Positions 46,559 through 49,218 of a stretch of DNA of 49,218 nucleotides are shown one piece after another. The DNA is taken from assembly GCA_005884455.1 (NCBI GenBank), contig VBCH01000006.1:1-49218 (forward strand), given 5' to 3'. How positions within the stretch are numbered: position 1 is the stretch's first letter; the number at the start of each line of letters is the position of its first letter. This DNA comes from Betaproteobacteria bacterium. GTDB lineage: Bacteria; Pseudomonadota; Gammaproteobacteria; Burkholderiales; SG8-39. Made by a program: the position numbers and the translations under genes. Under the pieces are notes generated by a model. It did no database searches, was not told where the DNA came from, and saw only the letters and a program-made list of their open reading frames with translations.

Positions 46559-47167
46559 ATGTCTTCAGAAAAGCCTCTCAGCCGTTTCCACCAACCGGCG
46601 ACTAAAGACTCAGTAGCACCCAAGTGGCCACGGGCGAAGGGGGCAAACGCTGCCAGAGTCGGGCTCATCCTGTTGGATTCGTCTTTGAAGCCCACCTACT
46701 GCAACTCCGAGGCGTTTACCATATTTGCCTATCCAAATCAACCAGCGAAAACACCTAACGCCGAATTCTCGCGGTCGGTCCGATCGATTGTCGGAAAGAA
46801 GCCGGGCGTTGATGATTTCCCCACTACGACAACGCACTTCGTGTCGGGCAGAAGGCGCTATCTGTGCCGGACTTTCGTTCTGGAACCCGAATCAAACGGC
46901 GGTTCCAAACCCACCGCCGCAATCACGGTTGAACGTGACAGCGTGCCCCTTGACCTCGTGGCGCGCTTTCAACTGACCGACCGCGAAATCGAAGCGGTGC
47001 TGCATCTGGCAGACGGGCTCACTAGTAAAGAAATCGCGCAACGAATGAACATCAGCCCGAACACTGTGAAGACTTTCTTGCGGCTCGTCATGATCAAGAT
47101 GGGCGTCACGACCCGTTCCGGCGTCATCGGAAAGCTCGTACACGGCCCGCATTTTCGCGATGAGTAG
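46559..47167 (+). CDS. LuxR-type helix-turn-helix regulator
   Basis: A 202-residue regulator. The C-terminal GerE/LuxR DNA-binding domain spans about 138-193 (FQLTDREIEAVLHLADGLTSKEIAQRM, then SPNTVKTFLRLVMIKMGV). The N-terminal 110 residues show a degenerate PAS-like pattern (GLILLDSSLKPTYCNSEAFTIF) without recognisable ligand residues, and no receiver domain. It stands alone next to the IS91 remnant, facing a divergent-composition exported protein. Base composition is visibly less GC-rich than the core genes, suggesting transfer. Target unknown. Confidence 0.82.
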   Translation: MSSEKPLSRFHQPATKDSVAPKWPRAKGANAARVGLILLDSSLKPTYCNSEAFTIFAYPNQPAKTPNAEFSRSVRSIVGKKPGVDDFPTTTTHFVSGRRRYLCRTFVLEPESNGGSKPTAAITVERDSVPLDLVARFQLTDREIEAVLHLADGLTSKEIAQRMNISPNTVKTFLRLVMIKMGVTTRSGVIGKLVHGPHFRDE

Positions 47168-47203
47168 CGAGTCCCGGAGCCAAGACTGCCCTCTGTGCCG
47201 CTT

Positions 47204-47234
47204 CCGGGGAAGAGGAAGAAGTCCCCTTCCCCGG
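47204..47234. terminator. Hairpin between convergent genes
   Basis: Perfect 9-base arms CCGGGGAAG (47204-47212) and CTTCCCCGG (47226-47234) with a 13-base loop lie between the stop codons of the LuxR gene and the convergent exported-protein gene. There is no T-tract on either side, so it may be a weak or factor-assisted bidirectional terminator. Confidence 0.5.
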
Positions 47235-47256
47235 TCGTGGTCCGTTGCTCCTGCGG

Positions 47257-47865
47257 TTACTTGTGCGCCTGGTTTTGTCCCTTCAGAGGGGTCTGAGCAG
47301 GGACCAGGAGAACTGTGTTGCCGGGGCAGAGCCCGACCGACGTTGATGGAGTGTTTGGAGCGTCACAGATCTCGGTAGTTGGTAACGGGGACGAATCCGT
47401 GATCCGAATGTAGGAGCTATTGTTCTGGGGGCTGCCTTGCCCGTCGATAAATATCCACTCTGCACAGGCAGGTATCGAGGTGTTTCCGTTGCTCCAGGTG
47501 CCGCTTCCCAAGGCGTCAAAGGTGTCAAAACCTGCGGCAGGCGGATTTTGATTGCCATAGGTCGTATAACAATTCGCGGTCTGGAGGGTGTCGAGGTGGA
47601 AGTGGAAGCCGTTAGGGTCGTGAGAATTAACCTCCAGGTTGTTGGGTAAACTGTTATCGCAGTGAAGTTCATAACCGTTCGTCGTCGGCGAGGTAACATC
47701 CACGCCCCCGACGTCACTAATCACGCTCACCAACTTGCCCCCGCCAGTCATACGGCCAGCGCCACAGAACCACGCTAGAGCCGTAGCTGGAAGCAGCACA
47801 GCCAGGCTGATCGCTGAGACCCGGACCATACCTTTGAACCACGCCGATTGCTTGCTGTCCGTCAT
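47257..47865 (-). CDS. Small exported cysteine-containing protein with GRMTGGG / YELHCD motifs
   Basis: A 202-residue protein. A signal peptide covers about residues 1-31 (SAISLAVLLPATALA). The mature part starts with FCGAGRMTGGG, followed by TNGYELHCD, PNNLEVN, FHFHLDTLQTANC and a loop with D-T-F-D. Six cysteines (34, 69, 99, 134, 167, 180) could form disulfides. The MTGGG...GxELHCD...PNNLEVN...FH...C order is one I recognise from many uncharacterised exported bacterial proteins, but I know no function. The ATG follows a strong GGAGGG ribosome-binding site. It converges with the LuxR gene and is divergent from the second Bug gene. Composition is less GC-rich than the neighbours. Confidence 0.75.
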   Translation of the reverse strand: MTDSKQSAWFKGMVRVSAISLAVLLPATALAWFCGAGRMTGGGKLVSVISDVGGVDVTSPTTNGYELHCDNSLPNNLEVNSHDPNGFHFHLDTLQTANCYTTYGNQNPPAAGFDTFDALGSGTWSNGNTSIPACAEWIFIDGQGSPQNNSSYIRITDSSPLPTTEICDAPNTPSTSVGLCPGNTVLLVPAQTPLKGQNQAHK

Positions 47866-48043
47866 ACACCCTCCTTGATAGATTAATAGCTCTCTCGGGT
47901 TGTCGACTTTGGGTCGTCCTCCCAGCGAGCAGCCCAAGACTACATCTAACAGATCGAATTCGCTTTCTTGGAAATTGGCTTAATTCAATTGGGCTAGTTC
48001 CATTTGACTGAAGGCGCCCGTTGTGGCTTCGTTAGGATAAGAC

Positions 48044-49006
48044 ATGAGAGCACGGCGGATCCTGGCCGTTGTCCTGCTTGCTGCATTCGCGGTGCCGGCG
48101 CAGGCCGCCTACCCGGAAAAGCCTATCCGCTTCGTCGTTCCGTCCGCTCCCGGCGGCTCGGTGGATGTGCTGATGCGGATCCTCACGCAGCAGCTCTCCG
48201 CGCAGATGGGCGTGGCGTTCGTAGTGGAGAACAAGCCCGGCGCCTCGTTCGTGCCGGGGACGATGGACATCGTGAAGGCGGCGCCGGACGGGTACACGCT
48301 GGGCTACGGGAACATCGTGTCGCTGGCGGTCAACCGCACGCTGCTGCCGGCGCTGCCGTACGACGTGGAGAAGGACCTCACGCTGGTGTCGAACTGCGTG
48401 CGGGTGTTCAACATGCTCGCGGTGAACAACGGCCTGCCGGTGCGCACGGTGGCGGAGCTGATCGACTACGCGAAGAAGAACCCGGGGAAGCTCTCGAACG
48501 GCTCGTCGGGGAACGGCACGACGGGGCACCTGGGCGGCGAGCTGTTCAAGGCGATGACCGGGACGGAGATGGTGCACGTGCCGTACAAAGGCAGCGCGCA
48601 GGCGATCAACGATCTCGTCGCGGGCAATATCGAGGTGATGTTCGACAATGTGCCCTCCATCGGGCCGCACGTGAAATCTGGCCGCGTGCGCGGGCTGGGG
48701 GTGTCGGCGCCAAAGCGTGCGGCGCAGTTCCCGGAGCTGCCGACAATCGCGGAGGCGGGGGTGCCAGGCTACGAGACGAATTCCTGGGGCGGGGTGATCG
48801 GGCCCGCGCGTCTTTCCAGGGAAGTTATCTCGAGATTGAATGCAGAGATAAGAAAAGCCCTGGCAGCCCCCGCGGTGGCCGAGCGCTACAGGCAGCTCGA
48901 CGCCGAGCCCGACGGCGGCGGGCCGGAGGCGTTCCTCGAGCTGGTGCGGCGCGAGACGCCGAAGTGGGCCGAGGTGATCCGGCGCTCGGGCGCGAAAGTC
49001 GATTAG
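48044..49006 (+). CDS. Bug/TctC-type solute receptor protein
   Basis: A 320-residue periplasmic receptor with a signal peptide (1-21, ending AQA) and the family motifs YPEKPIRFVVPSAPGGSVD, FVVENKPGASF, MVHVPYKGSAQAINDLVAG and LPTIAEAGVPGY. It is the second orphan Bug of the window and is clearly diverged from the first. The start has an AGGA ribosome-binding site at 48034-48037. The amidohydrolase begins immediately after its stop, suggesting that the receptor imports the substrate of that enzyme. Confidence 0.93.
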   Translation: MRARRILAVVLLAAFAVPAQAAYPEKPIRFVVPSAPGGSVDVLMRILTQQLSAQMGVAFVVENKPGASFVPGTMDIVKAAPDGYTLGYGNIVSLAVNRTLLPALPYDVEKDLTLVSNCVRVFNMLAVNNGLPVRTVAELIDYAKKNPGKLSNGSSGNGTTGHLGGELFKAMTGTEMVHVPYKGSAQAINDLVAGNIEVMFDNVPSIGPHVKSGRVRGLGVSAPKRAAQFPELPTIAEAGVPGYETNSWGGVIGPARLSREVISRLNAEIRKALAAPAVAERYRQLDAEPDGGGPEAFLELVRRETPKWAEVIRRSGAKVD

Positions 49007-49218
49007 ATGAAATTCGACCTTCTCATCCGCAATGCGACCGTCATCGACGGCACGCGCGCGCCGCGCTTTGAGGCCGATATCGGGGTTTCTTCGGGAAAGA
49101 TTTCCCGGATAGGAAAATTGAAGGAGAAAGGCGAAATCGAGATCGATGCCTCCGGCAAGATCGCCGCGCCCGGCTTCATCGACGCGCACACGCACGACGA
49201 CCGGCTGATGCTCTCGGC
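49007..49218 (+). CDS. D-aminoacylase-like amidohydrolase, 5' end only
   Basis: The first 70 codons run off the right edge. They begin MKFDLLIRNATVIDGT and reach the metal-binding motif PGFIDAHTHDD (His-x-His near residue 61), which marks the amidohydrolase superfamily. The Asp-Asp after the second His is typical of N-acyl-D-amino-acid deacylase/D-aminoacylase proteins. It starts directly after the Bug stop codon with no gap. The catalytic half lies outside the window. Confidence 0.85.
   Translation, partial: MKFDLLIRNATVIDGTRAPRFEADIGVSSGKISRIGKLKEKGEIEIDASGKIAAPGFIDAHTHDDRLMLS

Noticed and set aside
48004-48038. TTGACT/TAGGAT promoter for the second Bug gene
   Set aside because: Spacing is about 23 bases, and the AGGA part is better explained as the ribosome-binding site.

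Overview
This window is high-GC proteobacterial chromosome, most likely a betaproteobacterium (Burkholderiales/Rhodocyclales-like). The reasons are the gene order rpmH-rnpA-yidD-yidC-mnmE and dnaA-dnaN-gyrB around a replication origin, the def-fmt-rsmB-DUF4390-ntrY-ntrX-trkA-trkH block beside LysM-dprA-smg-topB, a GTP-dependent PEP carboxykinase, and orphan Bug/TctC-type receptors. No rRNA, tRNA or CRISPR array was seen.

Layout. (1) 1-3547 (+): the end of an outer-membrane barrel gene, the glnK-amtB ammonium module closed by a strong terminator, then a fumarylacetoacetate-hydrolase-family enzyme and a RidA protein. (2) 3562-13219 (-): eight tightly packed genes, def, fmt, rsmB, a DUF4390 protein, an NtrY-like kinase, an NtrX-like regulator whose ATPase core is broken, and the TrkA/TrkH potassium uptake pair. 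(3) 13330-18715 (+): LysM protein, dprA, smg, DNA topoisomerase III. (4) 18730-23824 (-): gyrB, dnaN, dnaA, with DnaA boxes between dnaN and dnaA and upstream of dnaA. (5) 23979-35196 (+): rpmH, rnpA, yidD, yidC, mnmE, an AbrB-type membrane protein, pckG, mnmG, rsmG, parA, parB. A near-consensus parS lies just upstream of mnmG, so origin, parS and ParAB sit within about 13 kb.

(6) 35226-40472 (+): directly after parB is a catabolic island. It holds Rieske oxygenase alpha and beta subunits, a Rieske ferredoxin, a 4,5-dihydroxyphthalate-decarboxylase-like protein, an ornithine-cyclodeaminase-family oxidoreductase and a two-cupin gentisate-dioxygenase-like protein. This suggests hydroxylation of an aromatic acid followed by ring cleavage; the substrate is unknown and no reductase is present. 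(7) 40502-45693 (-): a Bug receptor, a ThDP-dependent enzyme, a CobW GTPase and an LVIVD beta-propeller carrying four regularly placed histidines. The last two are translationally coupled. (8) 45829-49218: accessory DNA with a truncated IS91-type transposase, a lone LuxR-type regulator, a cysteine-containing exported protein, a second Bug receptor and the start of a D-aminoacylase-like amidohydrolase.

The left two thirds is core chromosome with conserved synteny. The right third is metabolic accessory material. The points most worth following are the degenerate NtrX, the palindromes inside the oxygenase operon, the four-His propeller/CobW pair, and the small exported protein next to the IS91 scar.
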